Assembly (NCBI RefSeq): GCF_000620045.1
Contig: NZ_JHVH01000017.1
Coordinates: 34,581 to 98,580, forward strand
Length of the DNA stretch: 64,000 nt
DNA from: Halomonas halodenitrificans DSM 735
Lineage (GTDB): Bacteria > Pseudomonadota > Gammaproteobacteria > Pseudomonadales > Halomonadaceae
Direction: 5' to 3'
Both the position numbers and the translations under genes were made by a program. The notes under the pieces are model-generated. The model saw only the letters and a list, made by a program, of their open reading frames with translations. It had not been told where the DNA came from and did no database searches. Position 1 is the stretch's first letter. Each line of letters opens with the position of its first letter. Positions 22,991 to 32,415 of this stretch are shown here, piece by piece.

Positions 22991-23716
22991 TCACTCTTCG
23001 GGGAGTTCGGCGCTGTGGAAGACGTTCTGCACGTCGTCGCAGTCGTTGAGAGCGTCGACCAGCTTGTTGAACGTGGCCACATCGTCACCCTCCAGCGGGG
23101 TGGTGGTCTGGGGCACGAACTGGATCTCGTCGATCGCGAAATCGAGCTCGCCGAAGGCGTCGAGCAGCGCCTGCTTGCTCTTGGCGTACTCGGTATGAGG
23201 GGCGAAGACGGTGATCTGTCCCTCCTCGTTCTCGATGTCGGCCACGTCGACGTCGGCCTCCACCAGGGCCTCGAGTACCGCCTCCTCATCGCTGCCCGGG
23301 AAGGCCAGGATGGCGCAGTGGTCGAACATGTGGCTGACGCTGCCCGGGGTGCCGAGTTTGCACTTGGTCTTGTTGAAGCAGGTGCGTACCTCGCCGAAGG
23401 TACGGTTGGGGTTGTCGGTCAGACAGTCGACGATGACCATGCAGTTGCCCGGCCCGAAACCCTCGTAGCGTGCCGGAGAGAAGTCTTCGCCGCCCACGCC
23501 GCTGGCCTTGTCCAGCGCCTTGTCGATGACGTGGGAGGGCACCTGATCCTTCTTGGCGCGCTCGATCAAACCGCGCAGGCTGAGGTTGCCGTCGGGGTCG
23601 GTACCGCCCTGCTTGGCACACACATAGATCTCGCGGCCGTACTTGCTGTAGACCTTGGTCTTGGCGTCGGCCGTCTTGGCCATGGATTCCTTGCGGTTCT
23701 GGAAGGCCCTGCCCAT
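22991..23716 (-). CDS. YebC/PmpR family protein, YeeN-like
   Basis: This 241-residue protein belongs to the YebC/TACO1 family, known as transcription regulators or ribosome-associated translation factors. The N-terminus [36 protein letters not shown] resembles the YeeN branch, unlike classical YebC (MAGHSKWANIKHRK). Other family blocks are [35 protein letters not shown] and GSVSHMFDH. It is probably the second paralogue beside a ruvC-linked yebC elsewhere, which I cannot see. The acidic C-terminal half is typical. Confidence 0.88.
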   Translation of the reverse strand: MGRAFQNRKESMAKTADAKTKVYSKYGREIYVCAKQGGTDPDGNLSLRGLIERAKKDQVPSHVIDKALDKASGVGGEDFSPARYEGFGPGNCMVIVDCLTDNPNRTFGEVRTCFNKTKCKLGTPGSVSHMFDHCAILAFPGSDEEAVLEALVEADVDVADIENEEGQITVFAPHTEYAKSKQALLDAFGELDFAIDEIQFVPQTTTPLEGDDVATFNKLVDALNDCDDVQNVFHSAELPEE

Positions 23717-23935
23717 ATCGTTATCCTGTCGAGTTCAACATGAACAGGATTTTACGAGACCTGGCGAGGCGCGAACAGGGCTATTTTGCCGCTCGGCAGG
23801 TTGTCTGCGACGACTACTCTCCGTAGCTCGACTGCCAGCGCCGCTGAAGAGGCAGTGAGATCCTATGCAGCATGTTATGGAACTATAAGATTCGGCGATG
23901 TCTGATGTACTCACGAAAACGGCAATGGAGTGACC

Positions 23936-24388
23936 ATGATGACCGACAAGCTTTCTCTACCTGTCCTGCTGCTGAGCGCCATGACGCTGGCCGGCTGTGC
24001 CGGGTTCGACGCTACCTCCAGTGGTCCCGTGGACGAGCCTCTGGAGAATACTTACTGGAAGTTGGAAAAGGTGGGTGATCGCGAGGCGGTAGCCATCGAT
24101 GAGGCGCGTGAGGCGCATCTGGTGCTGCATGCCGAAGACAGTCGCCTGGCCGGCTCCACCGGGTGTAATCGCATGATGGGGCAGTTCGAGCACAAGGGCG
24201 ACCGGCTGAGCTTCGATCAGGTGGCCACCACCATGATGGCCTGCCCAGGTGAGGTGATGGAGCTCGAGCGTGCCTTCCTCGAGGCCCTCGACAGCGTCGA
24301 GACCTGGCAGGTCAAGGGCGAGTCCCTGGCCCTCATCGATGCCGAGGGTGAAACCCTGGCACACTTCGAGGCGGTGCATCTCTACTGA
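23936..24388 (+). CDS. META-domain (HslJ-like) lipoprotein
   Basis: This is an outer-envelope lipoprotein with signal peptide MMTDKLSLPVLLLSAMTLAGC and lipobox LAGC (Cys21). One META/HslJ domain follows at about residues 38-148. Its hallmark TYWKLEKVGDR, GSTGCNRMMGQFE and MMACPGEVMELERAFL segments are present, including the paired cysteines in STGCN and MACP. ATG 23936 or ATG 23939 follows GGAG; GTG 23930 overlaps the ribosome binding site and is unlikely. HslJ homologues are linked to heat and novobiocin tolerance. A role here is not shown. Confidence 0.88.
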   Translation: MMTDKLSLPVLLLSAMTLAGCAGFDATSSGPVDEPLENTYWKLEKVGDREAVAIDEAREAHLVLHAEDSRLAGSTGCNRMMGQFEHKGDRLSFDQVATTMMACPGEVMELERAFLEALDSVETWQVKGESLALIDAEGETLAHFEAVHLY

Positions 24389-24442
24389 ACTTCGGGAACG
24401 ACTGAGCCCCCTAGACCCGCCGGATGCTTCCTTCAATCCATT

Positions 24443-24478
24443 CGACGCTCGCTACATCGTGACGGGCGTTGTCTTTTC
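24443..24478 (+). terminator. Probable terminator after the HslJ-like gene
   Basis: CGACGCTCG (24443-24451) pairs with CGGGCGTTG (24463-24471) in a 9-bp stem with two G-U pairs, followed by TCTTTT. It lies 55 bp after the stop and before the GGDEF-EAL gene. Confidence 0.5.
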
Positions 24479-24555
24479 GTGCGCCCGCAAGGCATGCAGA
24501 GCTGTTAACCTATTGCCAGGATTAACCCAACGGTTCAGCGAATTCAGCCAATAGC

Positions 24556-27213
24556 ATGTCGCATTCTCCAGGCCTTGCGCCATTCGGTATCGTGCTTGAT
24601 ACCCAGCGCGACAGACGTCGCGCTATTATCGCCTATGCGGTGAGCATACTGCTGTTGCTTGCAGTGATCGGTAGCTTTGCGCTCGAACAGTATCGGAGTG
24701 ATATTCAGGCTGTCGAGGAGCGTAATGCCGCCAGGGCCGATCTGGTGGCGGAGTGGGTCTCCAGCATCTTTTCTTCCAGTGAGGCGGTGCTGGCCAGTGT
24801 ATCGGCGCACCTCGATACATCGACGGGGATGAGCCAAACCAGCGATTGGCTGCAGGCCATGGATGCCAGGCTGGCGCTCTTTGACAGAATCAACGTGCTG
24901 GATACCCAGGGGCGCATTCTGGCTTCCTCCAGCAGAGATTACTCACCGGATCGCCCCTTGGGTGGGCTGCCCTTCTATCATCGGCTTTTATCACTGTCCG
25001 CCGGTGAGCAGGCCGTGACGCCGTTGGTCTGGTCGCACTCGACGCGAGAGTTTCGAGTGGTACACGCCCAGCGTCTGGTCGATGGCCGGGTCATTAGTGT
25101 CGAGCTCAAGCCGATGGCCTTCTATCATGGTCTGACCTCGCTGAGCATGGCGTCGGGCCAGAGCACCGCCATCCTGGATACCGAGACGCAGCTGATTACC
25201 CGGCTTCCTGCTTTCGGCGAGGGCCAGGATCTAGGCGGCCTAGGCAAGGTGGTAAGTGGCTCAATGACCCGGCGACTGATCGATAGAAGGAAGCGGCGCG
25301 ACCAATTTCGCGCTCGCTCGGCTCTGGATGGCAAGGAGCGCTTCTATGGTGTGCTTCGCATCGGCGACCTGCCTTTCGTGACGATAGTCGGCGAAGAGGT
25401 ATCGGTAGCGCTGGCGGGCTGGGTGCAGAGGTTATGGCTTTATCTGGCGATTGTTGTGGCGGTGGTAGGGTTGGGCGGGTTGCTGCTGCGCCACTACCTC
25501 CGCCAACTGCGGCTGAAGGAGGACGTGCGTCAACATGAAGCCCAGCTGAGAATCGCCGCCGTTGCCTTCGAGACACACCTGGGCATGTTAATCACCGATG
25601 CCGAGGGCAAGATCCTGCGCGCCAACGATACCTTCACCCGTATTACCGGCTATCCAGAGGAAGAGGTGTTGGGCAAGGGGCCGAATCTGCTGAGTTCCGG
25701 GCGGCATGATCAAGCCTTCTACGCGGAGATGTGGCGTCGCATTGCGCGCCATGACGGCTGGCAGGGCGAAATCTGGAATCGTCGGCGCAACGGCGAAGTG
25801 TTCCCCGAGTGGATGACCATCAGCGCGGTGCGCAATGCCGAGAATGAGCTGACCCATTATGTCGCGACCATCAGCGATCTGACCGAGCGCAAGGCCGCCG
25901 AGCAAGAGATTCACCAATTGGCGTTCTTCGACTCCCTGACCGGGTTGCCCAACCGGCGGTTGCTGATGGATCGACTGCAGAGCTTGCAGCGCGCCAGTAA
26001 ACACGGTGGCCATTTGGCGGCACTGATCTTCCTGGATCTCGATAATTTCAAACAGGTGAACGATACTCTGGGCCTCCATCGCGGTGACCAGCTGCTGCGC
26101 CTGGTCACGGAACGCTTGAGCTCGGTGATTCGCGAGCCCGATACCCTGGCACGGCTGGGCGGCGATGAGTTCGCGCTGCTGCTGCACGACCTGGGGGAGT
26201 GTCCGGAGGCGGCCGCCAAGGACGCCGAAGAAGTCGCGCTCAAGCTGCTGTCGGCCCTACAGGCCCCTCTGGTCGTCGGTGGTGAGCAGTTGGTGGTCAC
26301 CGCCAGCCTGGGTGTCGCGCTGTTCCAGGGGCATGAGACCCACCTCGATAGCATCCTTCAACAGGCCGATACGGCACTGTTCCAGGCCAAGGCGGCGGGA
26401 CGAGACACCCTGAGTTTCTTCGACCCGGATATACAGGCGCGCCTGCAGGCGCGAGCTCGCCTCGAGTCCGACCTGCGTCAGGCGCTGCCACGGGGAGAGC
26501 TTCGGCTCCACTATCAGCCTCAGGTAACGGCCACCGGTGAGATATTCGGTGTCGAGGCGCTGTTGCGCTGGCAGCATCCCAGTCGAGGGGCCGTCTCACC
26601 GGGTGATTTCATTCCCCTGGCCGAGGAGAACCGCATGATCCTGCCGATGGGGAGTTGGGTCCTGGAGACTGCCTGCCGTCAGCTGGCCGGTTGGGCCGCC
26701 GACCCCGCACGGCAGCATGTGATCATGGCGGTGAACGTAAGCCCCGTACAGTTTCGTGAGGCCGACTTCGTCGAACAGGTGCTGGCGATTCTGGATGATA
26801 CCGGGGCGCCGGCCGAGCGTCTCAAACTGGAGGTGACCGAGAGTCTGTTCATGGAGGAGCGTGATGCCGCCCGGGGCAAGATGCTGCGCCTGAGCGAGCG
26901 TGGCGTACGCTTCTCCTTGGATGACTTCGGTACTGGTTATTCTTCGCTCTCCTATCTCAAGCGTTTGCCACTGGCGCAGCTCAAGATCGATCAGAGCTTC
27001 GTGTGCGACCTGTTCGAAGGTCGGGCATCGGCGGCCATTGTGACCAGCATTATTTCTCTGGCACGTAGCCTGGAGCTGGATGTCATTGCCGAAGGTGTCG
27101 AGACCGAGGCGCAGCGTGAGTGGCTGATGACCCATGGGTGCACATGTTTCCAGGGGTATTTCTTCGGTCGCCCACAGCCTATCGAAGGCCTGCCATTATC
27201 CACTTCCCCCTGA
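24556..27213 (+). CDS. Membrane sensor with PAS, GGDEF and EAL domains
   Basis: This 885-residue protein is of the dual cyclic-di-GMP type. Helix 1 is at about 22-42. A periplasmic sensor of about 245 residues with dCache-like features follows to about 288, then helix 2 at about 290-312. A PAS domain is at about 335-455 (ITDAEGKILRANDTFTRITGY). The GGDEF domain is at about 460-620 with intact RLGGDEF (535-539) and LDLDNFKQVNDT. The EAL domain is at about 640-880 with EALLRW (667-669), NVSPVQF, LEVTES and DDFGTGYSSLSYLKRLP. Both catalytic motifs look competent, so net direction cannot be told. The ribosome binding site at ATG 24556 is weak. It is tail-to-tail with another GGDEF-EAL gene. Confidence 0.92.
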   Translation: MSHSPGLAPFGIVLDTQRDRRRAIIAYAVSILLLLAVIGSFALEQYRSDIQAVEERNAARADLVAEWVSSIFSSSEAVLASVSAHLDTSTGMSQTSDWLQAMDARLALFDRINVLDTQGRILASSSRDYSPDRPLGGLPFYHRLLSLSAGEQAVTPLVWSHSTREFRVVHAQRLVDGRVISVELKPMAFYHGLTSLSMASGQSTAILDTETQLITRLPAFGEGQDLGGLGKVVSGSMTRRLIDRRKRRDQFRARSALDGKERFYGVLRIGDLPFVTIVGEEVSVALAGWVQRLWLYLAIVVAVVGLGGLLLRHYLRQLRLKEDVRQHEAQLRIAAVAFETHLGMLITDAEGKILRANDTFTRITGYPEEEVLGKGPNLLSSGRHDQAFYAEMWRRIARHDGWQGEIWNRRRNGEVFPEWMTISAVRNAENELTHYVATISDLTERKAAEQEIHQLAFFDSLTGLPNRRLLMDRLQSLQRASKHGGHLAALIFLDLDNFKQVNDTLGLHRGDQLLRLVTERLSSVIREPDTLARLGGDEFALLLHDLGECPEAAAKDAEEVALKLLSALQAPLVVGGEQLVVTASLGVALFQGHETHLDSILQQADTALFQAKAAGRDTLSFFDPDIQARLQARARLESDLRQALPRGELRLHYQPQVTATGEIFGVEALLRWQHPSRGAVSPGDFIPLAEENRMILPMGSWVLETACRQLAGWAADPARQHVIMAVNVSPVQFREADFVEQVLAILDDTGAPAERLKLEVTESLFMEERDAARGKMLRLSERGVRFSLDDFGTGYSSLSYLKRLPLAQLKIDQSFVCDLFEGRASAAIVTSIISLARSLELDVIAEGVETEAQREWLMTHGCTCFQGYFFGRPQPIEGLPLSTSP

Positions 27214-27267
27214 AAGACTTTCTGGCCAGGCAGTAACAGTCGAGGGCAAGAAGTCGAGGGAGGCTGG

Positions 27268-30200
27268 TTATCTCGTGAGGAGACGCTCGATCTCTGCCAG
27301 CAGTGTCACGCAGGCGTTATCGAGCAGGCGGCGATATTCGGAGATGTCTCGGTCGGCGTCTCTATTGATATCGGGCGTGGCCAGAATAGCCACGAGACGA
27401 TGTGCCTCTCGATGTAGCATGGCCAGGTGACCCAGGTCTGGGTATTCCTGTCCATGGTCACGAGCCAGCCAGTCACAGAAGTGACAGCTTGGGTCGGCTA
27501 ACGGTGTGGAAGTCGGTTGTGTTTCGTTATCCAGGTCATGATGCAGCTGTTGATACCAGGCGCGGTGCTCGATGCCGGCACTCAACAGCGGTAGCCAGTT
27601 TGTCGGTAGTGTTACCTGGTTGGTCCACTGGATTGGCGGGCGCCACTCGGCACACCACTCGGGAATTGACTCTGCGAGCATGGGGCGGGCAATACCGTAG
27701 CCCTGGCCCAGCTCGCAGCCTAGACGCACCAGCAACTGGCCATGAGCCAGGGTCTCTACCCCCTCGGCAATCACCCGGCGCTCGAAGGCTCCGGCCAGCC
27801 CCAGTACACCGGTGAGAATCTTGAGGTCCTCGGGGGCGTCAAGGATGTCACGCACGAAGCTCTGGTCGATCTTCACTGTGCCGGCAGGCAGCCGCTTGAG
27901 GTAGGTCAGCGACGAGTAACCGGTGCCGAAGTCATCCAGCGAGACCCGCACGCCGAGGCGCCGACACGCCTCCAGCAGCTCACTGATCAGTGCTAGGTCG
28001 CCCAGGGCACTGGTCTCGAGGATCTCCAGCTCCAGTCTACTGGCGGGCAGACCCGGCTGCTCGGCGAGTAGCTCAGCCAGCCGCGTGGGAAGCTCGCGCT
28101 GGCGCAGGTGGCGGGCCGCCATGTTGACGCTCACCGGCAGGTCCAGGCCCATGCGTCGCCAGGCGGCGACCTGGGCCAGGGCGTGGCGGATTACCCATTC
28201 CCCGAGCGTCTCGGCCAGGGCGTGTTCCTCGATGATGGGCAGGAACTGACTCGGGGCCAGAAGGCCGTGCTCGGGGTGGGACCAGCGAACCAGCGCCTCG
28301 ACCCCGATCACCTCACCCGATCGCATATTGACCTTGGGTTGATAGTGGAGTGTGAACTCTTCCTTTTCCAGTGCTTGCTGCAGGCGCTCCAGACTTTCGT
28401 GATGGCTGCGTACCGAGCGATCATGCTCCGGGTCGAACAGATGATAGCGCCCCTTGCCGGCGAGCTTGGCCTGGTACATGGCCTGGTCGGCCTGGCGTAG
28501 TAGCTGGTCGGCCTCGACACCCTCGGCCTGGGGATAAAAAGTGACTCCGATGCTGGCGCTGACCTTGAGGCACTGGCCTTCATACCATACTGGCTGGGCG
28601 GTGGTCTCGAGCAGGCGCAGCAGCAGGGGCATGGCCAATTGAGTGTCGGTGAGATCGATCAGCACGGCGACGAATTCATCGCCGCCCAGGCGCGACAGGG
28701 TATCTCCCTCGCGCATCACCTCTCGCAGCCGCTTCGCCAGGGTCACCAACAAGTGGTCCCCGGCGGAGTGGCCGAAGCGATCATTGATGGCCTTGAAGCC
28801 GTCGAGGTCCAGGTAGGCCACGGCCAGGCGCCGCCCCAGGCGCTGCTCGTGAGCCATGGCCTGGCCCAGGCGGTCGGCGAGCAGCACCCGGTTGGGCAGG
28901 CCGGTGAGGGCGTCGTAGTGAGCCAGGTACTCCAGCTGGCGCTCATGTTCCTTGATCAGAGTGATGTCGCTGGAGATGCCCAACAGGCCAACGATCGTCT
29001 CGTCGTCGCGGATCGGCGTCTTGATCTCCAGATAGACATGACGATTGCCATCGGCATCGCGCGTGACCACCTCCTCGGTGGTCTGCTCACCGGCCAGCAC
29101 CCGGCGGTCCAGGGCGTGGAGCCGTGCCGTCGTGTCGGCGTCGAAGAAGCGGTCATCCACGCTGCCTACCAGTGTGTCGGCATCACAGTTCAGCAGCGCC
29201 AGGGTGGTGCAGTTGGCGTAGGTATAGCGGCAGTTCTGATCCTTCATGTAAATATAGGAAGCGACGTGGTCGAGGGCCTCGCGGAAGCGCCGAGTCTCGA
29301 GGTGAGCGGCGTGCAGGGCGGCCTCCGTCTGCTTGCGCTCGGTGATATCGGTGATCACGCCATACCAGGAGATGGCACCATCGGCCTCGGCATGGGGCAG
29401 GGCGTCACCGAATACCCACTGTACTCGTCCCCCCGGCAACCGTACCCGATACTCCTGGCGCCAGGGGGTCTGGGTCTCGCCGGAGCGAGCGATGGAGACC
29501 ATCACAGCGTCGCGGTCATCGGGGTGAATGGCAGCAAACACCGCGCTGGCGTCATCCTGTACCTGCTCCGGCGACACGCCGTAGACGTGTCGCATGCCGT
29601 CGCTGGCGTAGGGGAAGCAGGAGCGACCGCCGGGCATCAGGCGATACTCGTACACCACCCCGGGGATGCGCGCGGCGATGGTGCGCAGGCGCGCGACGGC
29701 CTTCTCCAGCTGGGCCTCACGCTGACGGATGGTGCGGGTCAGCGCCCGGGACATGCTCAAGGCGCGGGCTCGGGTGCCCCGCAACGAGGCGAGCAGGGCG
29801 CAGAGCAGGAAGGTCAGTGCCAGGCCCCCTGCCAGGCGCCACCCAGCGGCGGTGAGGTCAACCGCGGCGCCAGGCGCACGATGGCTGAAGGTCAGCAGCC
29901 AGGTCTGGCCGGCAATATCGATGTGCCGGACCTGCCGGAAGGGCGAGGCAGGAGCGGGTTCGGGATCGCTCGTGTAGAGCAGAGCTCCCCGGGCGTCGTC
30001 CTCGCTCTCGTGAAGGCTCAGCGTCATCGGCTGACCGTCGCTCCAGTCGTGATCACCGAGGATGCCATTCATCAGGTCATACATGCGGTAGGGCATGTAG
30101 ACCCAGCCGAGCAGGGCGTCCCGTCGTTCGGCGATGCTCGTTCGCGGCATTCCGCGGTGATAGACGGGCAGATACATCAGGGTGGCCGGCTGCGGCTCGC

Positions 30201-30798
30201 CCACCTCGGTGACAAGCTCGACTCGCCCGCTCAGGCTCGCCCGGCCGGTGTCTCGGGCCCGTTCCATGGCGGCGCGCCGCGTGGGCTCGGCGAACATGTC
30301 GTAGCCCAGGGCGTGGCGGTTACGGCCGCTGAAGGGCTCGATATAGTGCACCGGGCCATAGGCCTCGCGCTCCCCGGCGGGGGTGATGGCATAGTCGGCC
30401 AGGCCTTCTGTGTGCATTGTTCCCCGGTGCGCGTCAAGTGCGTCGGCCGGCAAATGGCGGGCGAAGCCTAACCCTTCGGTATTGTCCAGCAGCGACGAGG
30501 CCTGCAGGCTCTTGACGAAGGTGCGCCACTCGCCGCGGTCCACCGTTTCCGAAGCGTCGAGCAACGCCGAGGCCCCCTGAAGGATCAACGCATAGGCCGC
30601 CAGTCGCTCCTCGACTCGCAGGGTAATCTGGTCGGCGCCGAAGGCCAGTCGCTGCATCGCCTTGGACTCGGCGTCGCGACGCGCCTGCTGGGCGGAGGTC
30701 AGCGTCAGCATTACCCCAATGAAGGCAATCAGCCAAAGCCACGAGGGCGAATGGAAAAGACGTACCATGCGATTGGCATTACTCCGTTGGTCGTGCAT
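27268..30798 (-). CDS. CHASE-PAS-PAS-GGDEF-EAL protein with C-terminal CZB-like zinc-binding domain
   Basis: This is a large membrane cyclic-di-GMP protein of 1176 residues. Helix 1 is near 18-36. A CHASE-like periplasmic domain follows at about 85-300 (GLGFARHLPAD, YGPVHYIEPFSGRNRHALGYDMF). Helix 2 is near 335-355, with two PAS domains at about 395-510 and 525-640. The GGDEF domain has RLGGDEF (705-709), and the EAL domain has EALVRWSHP (834-836) and DDFGTGYSSLTYLKRLP. The last 100 residues carry GIEHRAWYQQL (His about 1074), CHFCDWL (Cys about 1104 and 1107), then LGHLAMLHREAH. This is the His-Cys-His-His pattern of chemoreceptor zinc-binding (CZB) domains, so zinc may tune activity. I chose ATG 30798 because GGAG lies eight bases upstream. 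ATG 30822 adds eight residues. Confidence 0.9.
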   Translation of the reverse strand: MHDQRSNANRMVRLFHSPSWLWLIAFIGVMLTLTSAQQARRDAESKAMQRLAFGADQITLRVEERLAAYALILQGASALLDASETVDRGEWRTFVKSLQASSLLDNTEGLGFARHLPADALDAHRGTMHTEGLADYAITPAGEREAYGPVHYIEPFSGRNRHALGYDMFAEPTRRAAMERARDTGRASLSGRVELVTEVGEPQPATLMYLPVYHRGMPRTSIAERRDALLGWVYMPYRMYDLMNGILGDHDWSDGQPMTLSLHESEDDARGALLYTSDPEPAPASPFRQVRHIDIAGQTWLLTFSHRAPGAAVDLTAAGWRLAGGLALTFLLCALLASLRGTRARALSMSRALTRTIRQREAQLEKAVARLRTIAARIPGVVYEYRLMPGGRSCFPYASDGMRHVYGVSPEQVQDDASAVFAAIHPDDRDAVMVSIARSGETQTPWRQEYRVRLPGGRVQWVFGDALPHAEADGAISWYGVITDITERKQTEAALHAAHLETRRFREALDHVASYIYMKDQNCRYTYANCTTLALLNCDADTLVGSVDDRFFDADTTARLHALDRRVLAGEQTTEEVVTRDADGNRHVYLEIKTPIRDDETIVGLLGISSDITLIKEHERQLEYLAHYDALTGLPNRVLLADRLGQAMAHEQRLGRRLAVAYLDLDGFKAINDRFGHSAGDHLLVTLAKRLREVMREGDTLSRLGGDEFVAVLIDLTDTQLAMPLLLRLLETTAQPVWYEGQCLKVSASIGVTFYPQAEGVEADQLLRQADQAMYQAKLAGKGRYHLFDPEHDRSVRSHHESLERLQQALEKEEFTLHYQPKVNMRSGEVIGVEALVRWSHPEHGLLAPSQFLPIIEEHALAETLGEWVIRHALAQVAAWRRMGLDLPVSVNMAARHLRQRELPTRLAELLAEQPGLPASRLELEILETSALGDLALISELLEACRRLGVRVSLDDFGTGYSSLTYLKRLPAGTVKIDQSFVRDILDAPEDLKILTGVLGLAGAFERRVIAEGVETLAHGQLLVRLGCELGQGYGIARPMLAESIPEWCAEWRPPIQWTNQVTLPTNWLPLLSAGIEHRAWYQQLHHDLDNETQPTSTPLADPSCHFCDWLARDHGQEYPDLGHLAMLHREAHRLVAILATPDINRDADRDISEYRRLLDNACVTLLAEIERLLTR

Positions 30799-30861
30799 GC
30801 CCTGGCTCCAGCATAGCGACATGATGGAGTAACGTCTGCGTGGAATGATAATCCAGTAGCA

Positions 30862-30900
30862 GAAATGTAAACGGCCACCGCGATGGTTCGCGAGTGGCCG
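30862..30900 (-). terminator. Terminator-like hairpin after the tRNA relic and tesB
   Basis: On the minus strand CGGCCAC-T-CGCG-AACCAT-CGCG-GTGGCCG (30900 to 30872) forms an 11-bp stem with one bulge, followed by TTTACATTT. It lies 17 bp downstream of the tRNA-like relic and about 120 bp downstream of tesB on the same strand. It could end either transcript. Confidence 0.65.
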
Positions 30901-30916
30901 CCTTGCATGGTGCTTC

Positions 30917-30992
30917 TGGTACCGCAAAGAGGAGGCGAATCTCCGGCCTACGCATGACGGATGTTTTGCTCTATCGACTGAGCCTATACGGC
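30917..30992 (-). pseudogene. Degenerate tRNA-Thr(CGT) relic
   Basis: These 76 nt have exact standard tRNA geometry on the minus strand: acceptor 7 nt, D-arm 4-8-4, anticodon arm 5-7-5, variable loop 5, T-arm 5-7-5, discriminator A and encoded CCA. The D-stem GCTC/GAGC is perfect, and AGCTC-like GGCTCAGTCGATAGAGCA matches the tRNA D-arm consensus. The acceptor pairs at six of seven positions (two G-U). The T-loop keeps TTCG. The anticodon position reads CGT. I count 55 of 76 matches to E. coli thrW as I recall it. Loss of U8, G19, U33 and A58, and two mismatches in the anticodon stem, argue against function. A terminator-like hairpin follows. Confidence 0.65.
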
Positions 30993-31022
30993 CGTGGTAG
31001 CGCCGCCGGGAGGTTTCGCCGA

Positions 31023-31850
31023 CTAGCCCCGGGGCTTGTCGTGTAAGCGGATCAGGCCTTCCTGGGCGCTGGAAGCGATCAGCTGTCCCGCGCGGTCGTA
31101 GATGCTGCCACGCACTAGGCCCCGCGATTGGCCGCCCCAGGGGCTGTCCATGTCGTAGAGCAGCCAATCGTCGACCCTGGCGTCACAGTGGAACCAGAGG
31201 GAGTGGTCGAGGCTGGCAATCTGTAGCCTGGAATCGCCGAATTCGATGCCGTGGGGTACCAGAGCGGTAGTCAGCAGGTTGAAGTCGGAGCTGTAAGTCA
31301 GCAGTCCTCGATGGGTGGCGGGGTCGTCGGGCAGGTCGCCGACCAGGCGGAACCAGACGCGCTTTCGAGATGGCTGGCCCGTTGACTGTTCCTCGCCGTC
31401 GACCAGAAATTCGATAGGGTGGTTATCAAATCGTGCCAACTTGGCACCATCGTCGATCAGGCGCTCCGGTGAAGTTACCTGTGGCATCGTGGCCTGGTGG
31501 GTGAGGCCCTGCTCTGGATCGTGGAAGGAGGTACTGCAGAAGAAGATCGGTCGGCCCTTCTGGATGGCGGTGATTCGTCGAGTGGCAAAGCTGCCGCCGT
31601 CGCGTACGGCTTCCACCTGATAGACCACCGGTCGATGCGGATCACCCGGACGCAGGAAATAACCATGCAGGGAGTGTGAGCGGCGCGCCGGGGGAACGGT
31701 CTGGCTGGCCGCCGAAAGCGCCTGACCCAGCACCTGCCCGCCAAACAGCTGGGGCAGGCCGAGGTCCTGGCTGCGGCCGCGGAACAGGTTCTCTTCCAGG
31801 GGTTCCAGGTCGAACAGGCCGACCAGGTCGTCAAGGGCGTCGGGCTTCAT
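31023..31850 (-). CDS. tesB: Acyl-CoA thioesterase II (TesB)
   Basis: TesB hydrolyses medium- to long-chain acyl-CoAs. The 275-residue protein shows the two fused hot-dog domains. The first is at about 10-115 (LPQLFGGQVLGQALSAA, SLHGYFLRPGD). The second is at about 150-270 and carries the catalytic Asp in LDHSLWFH, the Thr/Ser region SSDFNLL and the Gln in SSAQEGLIR. I chose ATG 31850 (MKPDALDD) behind GAGGAG; a longer frame from 31874 lacks a ribosome binding site. It is divergent from tadA. Confidence 0.94.
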   Translation of the reverse strand: MKPDALDDLVGLFDLEPLEENLFRGRSQDLGLPQLFGGQVLGQALSAASQTVPPARRSHSLHGYFLRPGDPHRPVVYQVEAVRDGGSFATRRITAIQKGRPIFFCSTSFHDPEQGLTHQATMPQVTSPERLIDDGAKLARFDNHPIEFLVDGEEQSTGQPSRKRVWFRLVGDLPDDPATHRGLLTYSSDFNLLTTALVPHGIEFGDSRLQIASLDHSLWFHCDARVDDWLLYDMDSPWGGQSRGLVRGSIYDRAGQLIASSAQEGLIRLHDKPRG

Positions 31851-31911
31851 GTGTCTCCTCCGAAGTGATGGCATGCAGGGAGGCCACCGGTATCATACGA
31901 TCGTCTGATAA

Positions 31912-32397
<486 letters not shown>

Positions 32398-32415
32398 GCC
32401 TCATGGTTCGAGCGG

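Noticed and set aside
30917..30992. Intact tRNA-Thr gene
   Set aside because: Geometry is right, but U8, G19, U33 and A58 are changed and the anticodon stem has two mismatches, so a working tRNA is unlikely.
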